64,000 nucleotides of DNA from Syntrophorhabdaceae bacterium (GTDB lineage: Bacteria > Desulfobacterota > Syntrophorhabdia > Syntrophorhabdales > Syntrophorhabdaceae). The notes below the pieces were generated by a model that was given only the letters and a program-made list of their open reading frames with translations, was not told the DNA's origin and ran no database searches. Positions 36,302 to 43,598 of the stretch are shown one piece after another; positions within the stretch are counted from its first letter, which is position 1; every line of letters starts with the position of its first letter. The stretch spans positions 1-64,000 of the forward strand of contig DATKMQ010000179.1 in the NCBI GenBank assembly GCA_035541755.1. The letters are read 5' to 3'. The position numbers and the translations under genes were made by a program.

Positions 36302-37488
36302 CTCAAGTTATAACGTTTTCCGGTCCTGATGAACCCTTCCGCGCTTTTTTGTATTGTTTCTATGGGTACACAATAGGCAATTCTGAAATACCCTTTCTTT
36401 CCGAATCCCCTCCCCGGGACGACCATAATCCTTTCTTCCTGCTGCAACATCCGGACGAACTCGACCTCATCCGCAATGGGCGACTTGGGGAACATATAGA
36501 ACGCCCCCAGGGGCTTCACACATTCGAATCCGCCCTCCATAAGGATTTCGTAGAGTGTATCTCTCTTCTTCTCATACTCTCCGATATTCACCGACGTTCT
36601 TTGAAACATACCGGCGATCCGCTGAAAAAGCGCCGGCGCATTGACAAACCCAAGGGTCCTCATCGATATCATGAGCGCCGAAACCACAAGTTCATATTCC
36701 GGAATGCGCGGAGAGATGGCAACATAGCCGATCCTCTCCCCCGGAAGCGCGAGGTCCTTTGAATGGGACGTGACGGCAAAGACAAGGTCATAGAGTTGAA
36801 ACAGATTGGGGAGGCGAATCCCGTCGTATACGATTTTCTTGTAGGCATCATCGGAGATAATATAGATCTCCTGTCCCTGAGCCCTCCTTCTGTTGAGAAG
36901 TTCCGCGAGCGCCTTTAAGGTTTCCTCCGTGTACACTGCGCCGGTCGGGTTGTTCGGGCTATTGATGAGGATTGCCTTGGTCTTCACGTTTATCGCCTTT
37001 TCCAGCTTCTCCATATCGAGCTGGAAATCCTTTTTCGATTGGACAAGTCGCATCAAACCACCATGATTTTCAATGTAATTCTTAAACTCCCAGAAGAAGG
37101 GCGACGGAACGATCACCTGATCGCCAGGCGAGAGTATGCTCTTGAGAAGGATGTTGAGTCCTCCGGCGCAGCCGGTCGACATGAAAATATGTGTCGCCGT
37201 AAAGGGCACACCGTGCTGTTCGGAAAGATAGGCCGCTATTTCGCTCCGAACATCTTCATAGCCGTTGTTGGACATGTATCGGTGCATCCCCTTTAAGGGG
37301 TGGGCAAGCGTTTCGACAAGTGTTTTTTGGACCTGTTCCGGTGGCTCTGTGTCGGGGTTTCCCAGTGAAAAATCATAGACATTCTGTTCGCCATATTCCC
37401 TCTTGATCCGAAGCCCTTCCTCGAACATTCTTCGCGTCCAACCTTCCTGATTGGCGATCAGCTTCTGAATCTTACGCGAGATTATCAT
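36298..37488 (-). CDS. PLP-dependent aminotransferase (class I/II), first of a tandem pair
   Basis: This 396-residue aminotransferase parallels its downstream partner block by block: FSLGNPDTEPPE, GMHRYMSNNGYEDVR, SPNNPTGAVY, IISDDAYKK, SHSKDLALPGERIGY with the PLP Lys, and YFRIAYCVP. The start is fixed by AAGGAGG six bases before ATG 37488. The upstream 170 bases form an attenuator-like leader with a Phe/Tyr-rich peptide, so expression should rise when charged Phe- or Tyr-tRNA is short. The likely role is the last step of phenylalanine and tyrosine synthesis or the reverse; this is inferred from the leader, not from active-site residues. Confidence 0.91.
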   Translation of the reverse strand: MIISRKIQKLIANQEGWTRRMFEEGLRIKREYGEQNVYDFSLGNPDTEPPEQVQKTLVETLAHPLKGMHRYMSNNGYEDVRSEIAAYLSEQHGVPFTATHIFMSTGCAGGLNILLKSILSPGDQVIVPSPFFWEFKNYIENHGGLMRLVQSKKDFQLDMEKLEKAINVKTKAILINSPNNPTGAVYTEETLKALAELLNRRRAQGQEIYIISDDAYKKIVYDGIRLPNLFQLYDLVFAVTSHSKDLALPGERIGYVAISPRIPEYELVVSALMISMRTLGFVNAPALFQRIAGMFQRTSVNIGEYEKKRDTLYEILMEGGFECVKPLGAFYMFPKSPIADEVEFVRMLQQEERIMVVPGRGFGKKGYFRIAYCVPIETIQKSAEGFIRTGKRYNLR

Positions 37489-37504
37489 GATCCCTCCTTA
37501 CAAT

Positions 37505-37533
37505 AAAAAAGCCATGGGTTCATCCCATGGCTT
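37505..37533 (-). terminator. Second terminator hairpin of the aminotransferase leader
   Basis: On the minus strand AAGCCATGGG and CCCATGGCTT pair over ten bases across a five-base loop, followed by six T. It ends about ten bases before the ribosome site. The eight-base core of its arms is identical to that of the first hairpin, so strands could also exchange between the two. Confidence 0.75.
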
Positions 37534-37540
37534 GCAAACT

Positions 37541-37574
37541 AAAAAAGCCATGGGCCTTTGCACCCATGGCTTTT
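37541..37574 (-). terminator. Attenuator terminator hairpin (3:4) of the aminotransferase leader
   Basis: On the minus strand a 12-base stem (AAAAGCCATGGG with CCCATGGCTTTT) encloses an eight-base loop and runs into six T. Its left arm and loop (37566-37558, TGGGTGCAA) can pair instead with 37607-37599 inside the leader peptide gene, which would prevent termination. Confidence 0.82.
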
Positions 37575-37577
37575 GCT

Positions 37578-37658
37578 TTATTCCAAGCAACAAAGACCTG
37601 GGTGCAAGCGTCTAAAGTAATAAAAATAAAAAAAGATGCGGGCGAAGAAAGCTTGCAT
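37578..37658 (-). CDS. Phe/Tyr-rich attenuator leader peptide, 26 aa
   Basis: Reading the minus strand from ATG 37658 gives a 26-residue peptide in which residues 4-15 are FFARIFFYFYYF, so nine of twelve are Phe or Tyr, with the run FFYFYYF at 9-15. It ends at TAA 37580-37578, four bases before the terminator stem. This resembles the pheA and pheST leader peptides of enteric bacteria. The codons are placed so that a ribosome stalled on them leaves 37607-37599 free to form the antiterminator, while a ribosome at the stop covers it. No Shine-Dalgarno is present and the promoter lies very close, so initiation may be leaderless. Confidence 0.8.
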   Translation of the reverse strand: MQAFFARIFFYFYYFRRLHPGLCCLE

Positions 37659-37661
37659 GGT
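37578..37661 (-). promoter_or_regulatory. Attenuator leader RNA, alternative pairings 1:2 and 2:3
   Basis: Segment 1 (37657-37651, TGCAAGC at the leader start codon) is complementary to 37609-37603 (GCTTGCA). Segment 2 (37607-37599, TTGCACCCA) is complementary over nine bases to segment 3 (37566-37558, TGGGTGCAA), and segment 3 belongs to the terminator stem with segment 4. All three mutually exclusive pairings of a classical attenuator are thus seen in the sequence. Confidence 0.8.
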
Positions 37662-37667
37662 AGAGAA

Positions 37668-37696
37668 ATTAAAAAGGAAAATGGCTTCATTGTCAA
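37668..37696 (-). promoter_or_regulatory. Promoter of the aminotransferase operon
   Basis: On the minus strand TTGACA (37696-37691), 17 bases and TTTAAT (37673-37668) form a strong sigma-70 promoter. The expected start near 37661 is only a few bases before the leader peptide ATG. Confidence 0.72.
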
Positions 37697-37792
37697 GAAA
37701 AATCGTCTCCTGGCGCGTTTTCGGGGAAACCGCTCACGCGACACGGAATGTGCGCCGAAGGGGAGATCTTAAGCGGAATGGGTCCGTACGCA

Positions 37793-37821
37793 TTGACAAG
37801 GATCGCCAAAATCTTTATAAT
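37793..37821 (+). promoter_or_regulatory. Promoter of the MoxR-VWA operon
   Basis: TTGACA (37793-37798), a 17-base spacer and TATAAT (37816-37821) match the sigma-70 consensus perfectly. An untranslated leader of about 34 bases with AAGGAGG follows. Confidence 0.85.
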
Positions 37822-37861
37822 ATAGTGATATTTTTCACTTTTCGTAAGGAGGCTCTCTATA

Positions 37862-38716
37862 ATGACAAGCAGAACGCAGGGTTATTCCGGAAGCGCTGAC
37901 TACATAGCATCCAAACCCCTCATGGAGATCGTCAATGTTGCCGTCGCACTCAAAAAACCCCTCGTGGTAAAGGGCGAGCCGGGAACGGGCAAGACGCTTC
38001 TTGCTCACAGCATCGCGGAGGCGTTAGACAAGAAGCTACTCATCTGGAACATCAAGTCAACCACAAAGGCAAAAGACGGGCTTTACGTCTATGATACCGT
38101 TCAGAGGCTTAATGACGCTCGGTTCAAAGATAAAGACATCAGCGACATCAGACAGTACATCAAGCACGGAAAACTCGGGCAAGCCTTCATGAGCGATGTG
38201 CAGGTGATCCTGTTGATCGACGAGATCGATAAGGCCGACGTTGAATTTCCGAATGACCTGTTGAACGAGCTCGACGAGATGAGTTTTCATATCCCCGAAC
38301 TTGACGAAGAGGTCACGGCAAAGCACAGGCCCATCGTGATTATCACGAGCAATTCGGAGAAAGAATTGCCTGACGCATTTTTGAGGAGATGTATATTCTA
38401 TTATATCGAATTCCCCGATAACGATATGATGGAAAAGATTGTCAGGGTTCACTATCCGGATATCGAGGTCAAGGTTGTCAAGGAATCGCTCAAACGTTTT
38501 TACTGGATACGCGAGATGGATGGCCTGCGAAAGAAACCCTCCACCAGTGAACTTCTTGATTGGATCAAAGCGCTCACGCTCGGCGGAGTCAATATCGAGA
38601 AATTCACTTCTGAACTACCCTTCCTCGGGACCCTTCTCAAGAACGAACAGGACACGGAGCGGTTCGCCCGGCTTTCCAACGCACAGGGTGGAGCGGGGTT
38701 TAAGAGAAGGTTTTAA
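37862..38716 (+). CDS. MoxR-type AAA+ ATPase
   Basis: This 284-residue AAA+ protein has Walker A GEPGTGKTLL near residue 42, Walker B ILLIDEIDKAD near 122, sensor 1 IITSN and an Arg finger region DAFLRRC. MoxR-type ATPases work with VWA-domain partners as chaperones that insert metals or activate enzymes; the closest pattern is the CoxD/YehL-like type. Its last base is shared with the ATG of the VWA gene, so the pair is made together. The client is unknown and no obvious target gene is adjacent. Confidence 0.9.
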   Translation: MTSRTQGYSGSADYIASKPLMEIVNVAVALKKPLVVKGEPGTGKTLLAHSIAEALDKKLLIWNIKSTTKAKDGLYVYDTVQRLNDARFKDKDISDIRQYIKHGKLGQAFMSDVQVILLIDEIDKADVEFPNDLLNELDEMSFHIPELDEEVTAKHRPIVIITSNSEKELPDAFLRRCIFYYIEFPDNDMMEKIVRVHYPDIEVKVVKESLKRFYWIREMDGLRKKPSTSELLDWIKALTLGGVNIEKFTSELPFLGTLLKNEQDTERFARLSNAQGGAGFKRRF

Positions 38717-39933
38717 TGTTCATCCAATTCTTCTATTTGCTGCGACGAAAAGGCGTGCCCGTTTCCGTAACAGAATGGATGTCCTTCATCGAAGCCCTTT
38801 ATAATGGATATTTCCAGTCGAGCCTCAACCACCTCTATTATATAGGCAGGGCATTTCTTGTCAAGAGCGAAGCATATTACGATATGTACGATCTGGCCTT
38901 CCAGGAGTTCTTCGGGGGTATCAGCACTGAAGGGCTTGAGCTTGACAAGGTCCTCGACTGGCTCGAGAATCCGCTCAACAGACTACCCAAGCTAAGTCCC
39001 GAAGAAATGGCTGAGTTTCAGAAACAGATCGAGGAATTCAGAAAGAATCACGATATGGACGAGCTGATGCGTCAGTTCAGAGAGAGACTGAAAGAACAGA
39101 CCGAACGACATGACGGCGGCCACAAATGGATCGGCACCGGCGGGACATCCCCCTTCGGTGCATATGGCCACCATCCGGGAGGGATCAGGGTCGGGGGCGA
39201 GTCGTGGATGCAGTCCGCAGCAAAAGTGGCGGGAGAGAGAAGGTTCAAGAATTACCGTAACGATATCATTCTCGATGTCAGACAAACGAAAGTGGCACTG
39301 AAGAAATTGCGCGAGCTGAAACGTGAAGGAGCAGAGGAAGAACTCGATATCGATCTCACCATTGACAAGACGGCCAAGGAAGGCGGCGAAATTGAACTTG
39401 TTTTCAGCAGGTCCAGAGAGAATTCAACGCGGCTCATCCTCCTCATGGACACCGGCGGCTCCATGCTTCCCTACGTGGAGCTCTGCGAAAAGCTCTTTTC
39501 CGCTGCGTCACAGATGGAGCACTTCAAAGAATTCAAGTATTACTTCTTCCATAACTGCATTTACCAGGATATCTACGAAGACATGGCAAACTACAAACGA
39601 ATTCCCACAGAGAAACTCTTTTCCAATTTTCATAAAGGCTACAAAGTGATTATCGTCGGCGACGCGAGAATGGCCTATTCGGAACTGTTCGACGTGAACG
39701 GCAACATAGACTATTTTTATACGAATGATAAACCAGGCATAGAATGGCTCGTCAAAGTTAAGGAGCATTTCCCACACACCGCATGGCTGAATCCTACCCA
39801 CAAGAGCTACTGGGGCCACTACACTGTGGATACAATCGGAAAGATATTCCCCATGTTCGAACTCACGGTTGATGGCCTCAAAGATGCGATCAAATCGTTA
39901 AAGTCGAAGACAAAGAGAACGCTCCAGAACTGA
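38716..39933 (+). CDS. VWA-domain (CoxE-like) partner of the MoxR ATPase
   Basis: This 405-residue protein has an N-terminal helical region with a charged stretch (FREKQ-type, about 95-145), a Gly-rich linker (GGTSPFGAYGHHPGG) and a C-terminal von Willebrand A domain whose metal site is LLMDTGGSM (DxGxS). The order matches CoxE-like proteins. It should act with the AAA+ ATPase encoded immediately upstream to mature an unknown enzyme. There are no signal peptide or membrane segments, so it is cytoplasmic. Confidence 0.87.
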   Translation: MFIQFFYLLRRKGVPVSVTEWMSFIEALYNGYFQSSLNHLYYIGRAFLVKSEAYYDMYDLAFQEFFGGISTEGLELDKVLDWLENPLNRLPKLSPEEMAEFQKQIEEFRKNHDMDELMRQFRERLKEQTERHDGGHKWIGTGGTSPFGAYGHHPGGIRVGGESWMQSAAKVAGERRFKNYRNDIILDVRQTKVALKKLRELKREGAEEELDIDLTIDKTAKEGGEIELVFSRSRENSTRLILLMDTGGSMLPYVELCEKLFSAASQMEHFKEFKYYFFHNCIYQDIYEDMANYKRIPTEKLFSNFHKGYKVIIVGDARMAYSELFDVNGNIDYFYTNDKPGIEWLVKVKEHFPHTAWLNPTHKSYWGHYTVDTIGKIFPMFELTVDGLKDAIKSLKSKTKRTLQN

Positions 39934-40091
39934 CACTACCTGGGCGACAAAAATAAATATTACTATTTTTCCAAATATACCTTATAATTTTGTGTGTTCT
40001 TGGAAAGACATTGCGGAGCGGATTTTCCTGAGAGGGAAGGTCAGGCAGAGAAAATTCCGCTACAATTTGTGACAGCAAGGAAGATTGATAA

Positions 40092-42092
40092 ATGACTGCG
40101 GCCATGGACAGGATATCTTCGTTAAAAAATACAGAGCTTTTTAAGGCCCTGGAGAACGAGGACCTGGAAAAGCTTTCCAGCAAGCTTAAGGAAAGGGTAT
40201 ATCCTCCGAATACAGCCATCGTGCGGGAGGGGGCATCCGGTGATGCGATGTTCATCGTCAAAAATGGCAAGGTCGAGGTAAGAAAAAAGGAACAGACCCT
40301 GGGAGTCGATCTCACCATCGCGACCCTCGGAGTGGGCGCCTGCTTCGGTGAAATGGCATTACTCACTGGAAAACCAAGGTCGGCTACCGTCATGGCAGTA
40401 ATGCCGACCGAAGTTTTCGTCCTCGAAAAGAAGGATTTCGAATCCCTACTCATGGAGCACACCTCCATGTCCATGGCGCTTAATAAAATAGTGGCCGAAC
40501 GCATTGAAGAAATGAGCACTCAAAAAAGTATGGGCGTCGTTTCTTTGCACACGCTCCGCCTTGATCCCGACGTGATGGCCCTGATTCCGGAACAGCTCGT
40601 TTTGAAACATAAGATGCTTCCCACATCGTATTCCAACAACACGTTGACCCTCGCAATGGTGAACCCCCACGATCTACTCGCCATGGATGAGGCAAAAAAA
40701 TTCATCAAGGGTGTTGCAATAGATCCTGTTATCATTTCTCAGGAAGATCTGAAAAAGTTCATGGACACTGAATACAGGACCATCATGAAACCGGTCAAGG
40801 AAGAACAGCCGGAAGTAAACATAGATGAATTCCTCGATTCCATGGACCACATTCAGTCCGATATTCTGAAAGACGCTGAGTTCGAGGACGGCGCGGAAGA
40901 TGATATGGGGGTTACCGATCTCGCTCGCGAAGCCGAAGGAGCGCCCATTATACGACTGACCAACAATATAATCGCCGTGGCGTTAAAAAAAGGGGCGAGC
41001 GATATCCATATTGAGCCGATGGAAAAAGGGCTGCGCGTACGTTACAGAATTGACGGTGTATTGCGCGAAGAGATGGTATTGCCGAAAAAGGTGCAGCTTC
41101 CGCTTGTCAGCAGGGTCAAGATCATATCAAGACTGGACATCACGGAGAGAAGGTTGCCGCAGGACGGCAGGATTACCTTGAAGCTCGGTAACAAATCGGT
41201 TGATTTCCGCGTAAGTACGGTGCCCACAAAATTCGGCGAAAAAATCGTTACAAGAATCCTGGATAAAAGCAACACCACCCTCGGTCTCGATAAACTGATT
41301 ACGAACGCACCCACCCTTGATATCGTGCGGGATATGATTAAGAAACCTTACGGTATTATCTATGTTACAGGCCCCACGGGCTCCGGAAAAAGTACTTCCC
41401 TTTACAGCGCCCTGGCCGAGATCAACAGCATCGATGTAAACATCTCTACGGTCGAAGATCCTATTGAGTACGATCTGGCGGGGATCAATCAAGTGCAAGT
41501 CAACTCTGATATCGGTCTTGATTTTGCCCGTGTCTTGAGGGCCTTTTTGCGCCAGGACCCTGATATTATCCTTGTCGGCGAGACCAGAGATACGGAGACC
41601 GCAAAAATTGCCGTGGAGGCGGCTCTCACCGGACATCTTGTTTTTACGACGCTTCATGCCAATGACGCGCCGAGCACGTTCATGCGTCTCTCTGAAATGG
41701 GAATCGAGCCTTTTCTGATTTCGACTTCGGTTATCGGGATAGTGGCACAGAGACTTGTCCGAAGGATATGCACGAAGTGCAAAGAAGAGTATACCCCGGA
41801 TCCGGTTGTTCTTAAATACCTCGGGCTGGACGAGAATAAGCAACTCTTTAAAGGCAAGGGTTGCGAGAACTGCGGCCAGACAGGCTACAAGGGCAGGGTT
41901 GGTGTATATGAAGTTTTGATGGTCAACGATGAACTCAGACATCTCATTGCCGAAGGAAGCGACACACAAGTGATTCGTCGGGGAGCGATTCAAAACGGAA
42001 TGAAGACGTTAAAGGACTACTGTCTCATTCTTCTTCAGGAAGGCCTGACCTCAGTCGATGAAGTTCTCAGAACGGTCGTGGTCCAAACTTGA
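40092..42092 (+). CDS. GspE/PilB-type secretion ATPase with N-terminal cyclic-nucleotide-binding domain
   Basis: The 666-residue protein combines three parts. Residues 10-130 form a cNMP-binding domain whose phosphate cassette FGEMALLTGKPRSATV keeps the key Glu87 and Arg96. Residues about 150-225 resemble an MshEN/GspE N-terminal domain (LDPDVMALIPEQLVLKHKMLP), a fold that binds c-di-GMP in some ATPases. The rest is the ATPase: GASDIHIEP, Walker A GPTGSGKST, the Asp box TVEDPIEY, Walker B ILVGETRD, the His box and a four-Cys zinc site (CTKC, CENCGQTGY). It powers pilus or secretion assembly and may be gated by a cyclic nucleotide. It overlaps the TVP38-like gene. Confidence 0.92.
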   Translation: MTAAMDRISSLKNTELFKALENEDLEKLSSKLKERVYPPNTAIVREGASGDAMFIVKNGKVEVRKKEQTLGVDLTIATLGVGACFGEMALLTGKPRSATVMAVMPTEVFVLEKKDFESLLMEHTSMSMALNKIVAERIEEMSTQKSMGVVSLHTLRLDPDVMALIPEQLVLKHKMLPTSYSNNTLTLAMVNPHDLLAMDEAKKFIKGVAIDPVIISQEDLKKFMDTEYRTIMKPVKEEQPEVNIDEFLDSMDHIQSDILKDAEFEDGAEDDMGVTDLAREAEGAPIIRLTNNIIAVALKKGASDIHIEPMEKGLRVRYRIDGVLREEMVLPKKVQLPLVSRVKIISRLDITERRLPQDGRITLKLGNKSVDFRVSTVPTKFGEKIVTRILDKSNTTLGLDKLITNAPTLDIVRDMIKKPYGIIYVTGPTGSGKSTSLYSALAEINSIDVNISTVEDPIEYDLAGINQVQVNSDIGLDFARVLRAFLRQDPDIILVGETRDTETAKIAVEAALTGHLVFTTLHANDAPSTFMRLSEMGIEPFLISTSVIGIVAQRLVRRICTKCKEEYTPDPVVLKYLGLDENKQLFKGKGCENCGQTGYKGRVGVYEVLMVNDELRHLIAEGSDTQVIRRGAIQNGMKTLKDYCLILLQEGLTSVDEVLRTVVVQT

Positions 42093-42853
42093 TCAGGACA
42101 TCGCTCGTTAAATCAAAAACCGCCTCCAATCTGTTGCGATTGTTTCTTGCCCTGTGTATCCTTGCGCTGATCACGGTCATATTCTATGTCTACCACGCAG
42201 GAGTGTGGCGAGACATATTGTACTACTATAGATTCTTTATCAACCAGAGACACCTGCGATCATTTATAGCTTCCTTCGGGCCATATGCTGCTCCCGTTTT
42301 TATGATTATTCAGGCACTGCAAGTCGTCTTCGCTCCCATCCCGGGTGAAGTGACGGGATTTGTCGGTGGATACGTTTTCGGTAATACCTGGGGAACCATC
42401 TATTCGACGATAGGTCTTATGTTAGGCTCGAGTGCCGCCTTCGGCATTGCGCGCGTACTCGGTTTGGCATTCGTCGAGAAAATAGTGAAACGAGAATATA
42501 TAGAGAAATTCAACTCTTTCGTTACTCACAAGGGTCTATACATATCATTCCTGATGTTTCTTATCCCCGGTTTTCCCAAAGACTCCCTCTGCTATCTGCT
42601 CGGCCTGACTCATATGAGGTTTCTCGATTTCTTCCTGATGAATCTCATCGGACGTCTGCCTGGCACGGTGATGCTCACGCTTCAGGGAAGCGCCGTGAAG
42701 AATGAGAACTATCTCGCCTTCTTTATCATACTGATCATCAGCCTGCTTTCAGCCCTGGTGCTCTATATTATGCGAGAACATATTCTTCATCGAGCTTCAC
42801 ACTTCCTGCATCGACTGCACAGCGCTTCTTCGAAGCGCCACAAGAACAGCTAA
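42089..42853 (+). CDS. TVP38/TMEM64 (DedA-like, VTT-domain) membrane protein
   Basis: This 254-residue polytopic protein has the VTT-domain pattern APIPGEVTGFVGGYVFG, a reentrant-type Gly-rich stretch GLMLGSSAAFGIAR, and LIPGFPKDSLCYLLGLT, with about six hydrophobic segments. Family members are implicated in lipid scrambling or membrane homeostasis. The start is TTG 42089, overlapping the stop of the ATPase gene, so it is translationally coupled; no other start gives the N-terminal helix. The reason for pairing with a secretion ATPase is unknown. Confidence 0.85.
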   Translation: MIRTSLVKSKTASNLLRLFLALCILALITVIFYVYHAGVWRDILYYYRFFINQRHLRSFIASFGPYAAPVFMIIQALQVVFAPIPGEVTGFVGGYVFGNTWGTIYSTIGLMLGSSAAFGIARVLGLAFVEKIVKREYIEKFNSFVTHKGLYISFLMFLIPGFPKDSLCYLLGLTHMRFLDFFLMNLIGRLPGTVMLTLQGSAVKNENYLAFFIILIISLLSALVLYIMREHILHRASHFLHRLHSASSKRHKNS

Positions 42854-43258
42854 CCATTTTTCATAACGGAAGGACCACTCGCCCGTTTAAGAACACCCTT
42901 ACCGACAGGGACACCAGAATCGGCGAAGAGATGCAAGGTTGTAATGAAAGAATGGATTACGTTACGTTTCTTTTTTTCATCACTCGATTGGATGCTGCCC
43001 TGATGAATACAGCATGGAGTCCGAGACAGCGGACCGCCGTGGAAAGTATATAAACAGAGATTCGATTGACGTCTATTTGAATAGCCCCAAAACGTCAAGG
43101 CATGACCCCAAGTGAAATAATTTGTCTTTGCTCACAAAAAAGTTTCACTTTTTTTCGGAAAATTGTATGTTTTTTCTTGACAGAATTTTTTATTAGGATA
43201 CAATTAAAAATAGTACGACATAGTTTTTGCAGTACAAAAAAACTAAGGAGGAAAAGAA
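42854..43258. other. Intergenic region before the AAKKP peptide gene
   Basis: This 405-base gap ends with the strong promoter at 43177-43204. The first 300 bases show nothing recognisable beyond a low-quality minus-strand frame. Confidence 0.45.
43177..43204 (+). promoter_or_regulatory. Strong promoter of the AAKKP peptide gene
   Basis: TTGACA (43177-43182), 16 bases and TACAAT (43199-43204), set in very AT-rich DNA, form a strong promoter 55 bases before the start codon. Confidence 0.75.
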
Positions 43259-43348
43259 ATGGCAGCAAAAAAACCAGCAGCAAAGAAAGCAGCAAAACCG
43301 GCAGCAAAGAAACCAGCAGCAAAGAAACCAGCAGCAAAGAAGAAATAA
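43259..43348 (+). CDS. 29-residue Lys/Ala/Pro histone-tail-like peptide
   Basis: The frame encodes 29 residues made only of Met, Ala, Lys and Pro in repeats of AAKKP, ending in KKK. An AAGGAGG ribosome site stands at 43245-43251, a strong promoter precedes it and a strong terminator follows, so this looks like a real, highly expressed, single-gene unit. The repeats match the tails of bacterial histone H1-like proteins (AlgP, Hc1) and the expected role is binding DNA or RNA, by composition only. Its brevity, without any folded domain, is unusual. Repeat number is likely to vary by slippage. Confidence 0.75.
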   Translation: MAAKKPAAKKAAKPAAKKPAAKKPAAKKK

Positions 43349-43370
43349 GTACGCGAAGTAAGTTTTAATA

Positions 43371-43402
43371 AAAAAGGGAAGACATAGTTCTTCCCTTTTT
43401 TA
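43371..43402 (+). terminator. Rho-independent terminator of the AAKKP peptide gene
   Basis: A 12-base stem (AAAAAGGGAAGA with TCTTCCCTTTTT) and a six-base loop run into a T-tract. It is the clearest terminator in the window. Confidence 0.88.
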
Positions 43403-43571
43403 TTTGCGTGCGCAGGGTCTCATCCCCGATGCAGCAATCATCACCCTCGTCGCTCCACGGCATGCATTATCGGAAACTTCGCCTTAGCCTCTAGCTTTAA
43501 TTCTCTTTCGCCCAATCAAGGTCCTCTCGTGCGTAAGCATTTCTTGCCTGCGATACCTTTGGGTTGAAAAG

Positions 43572-43577
43572 TATAAT
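43572..43577 (+). promoter_or_regulatory. -10 element before the NUDIX gene
   Basis: TATAAT lies 22 bases before ATG 43599 and exactly seven bases before an in-frame GTG at 43584. No good -35 was found at the right distance. Confidence 0.4.
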
Positions 43578-43598
43578 GCGAGCGTGGTACTGTTAAGT

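Noticed and set aside
37520-37744. A 74-residue minus-strand frame through the aminotransferase leader, also with Phe residues
   Set aside because: It would run through the terminator hairpin and has no ribosome site; the 26-residue frame stops just before the hairpin and fits attenuation.
37489-37861. A T-box or other tRNA- or metabolite-sensing riboswitch before the aminotransferases
   Set aside because: The leader is too short for a T-box and lacks its conserved bulge; a Phe/Tyr leader peptide accounts for the hairpins.
42850-43098. An 82-residue minus-strand frame after the TVP38-like gene
   Set aside because: Its composition is not protein-like, and it has no ribosome site.
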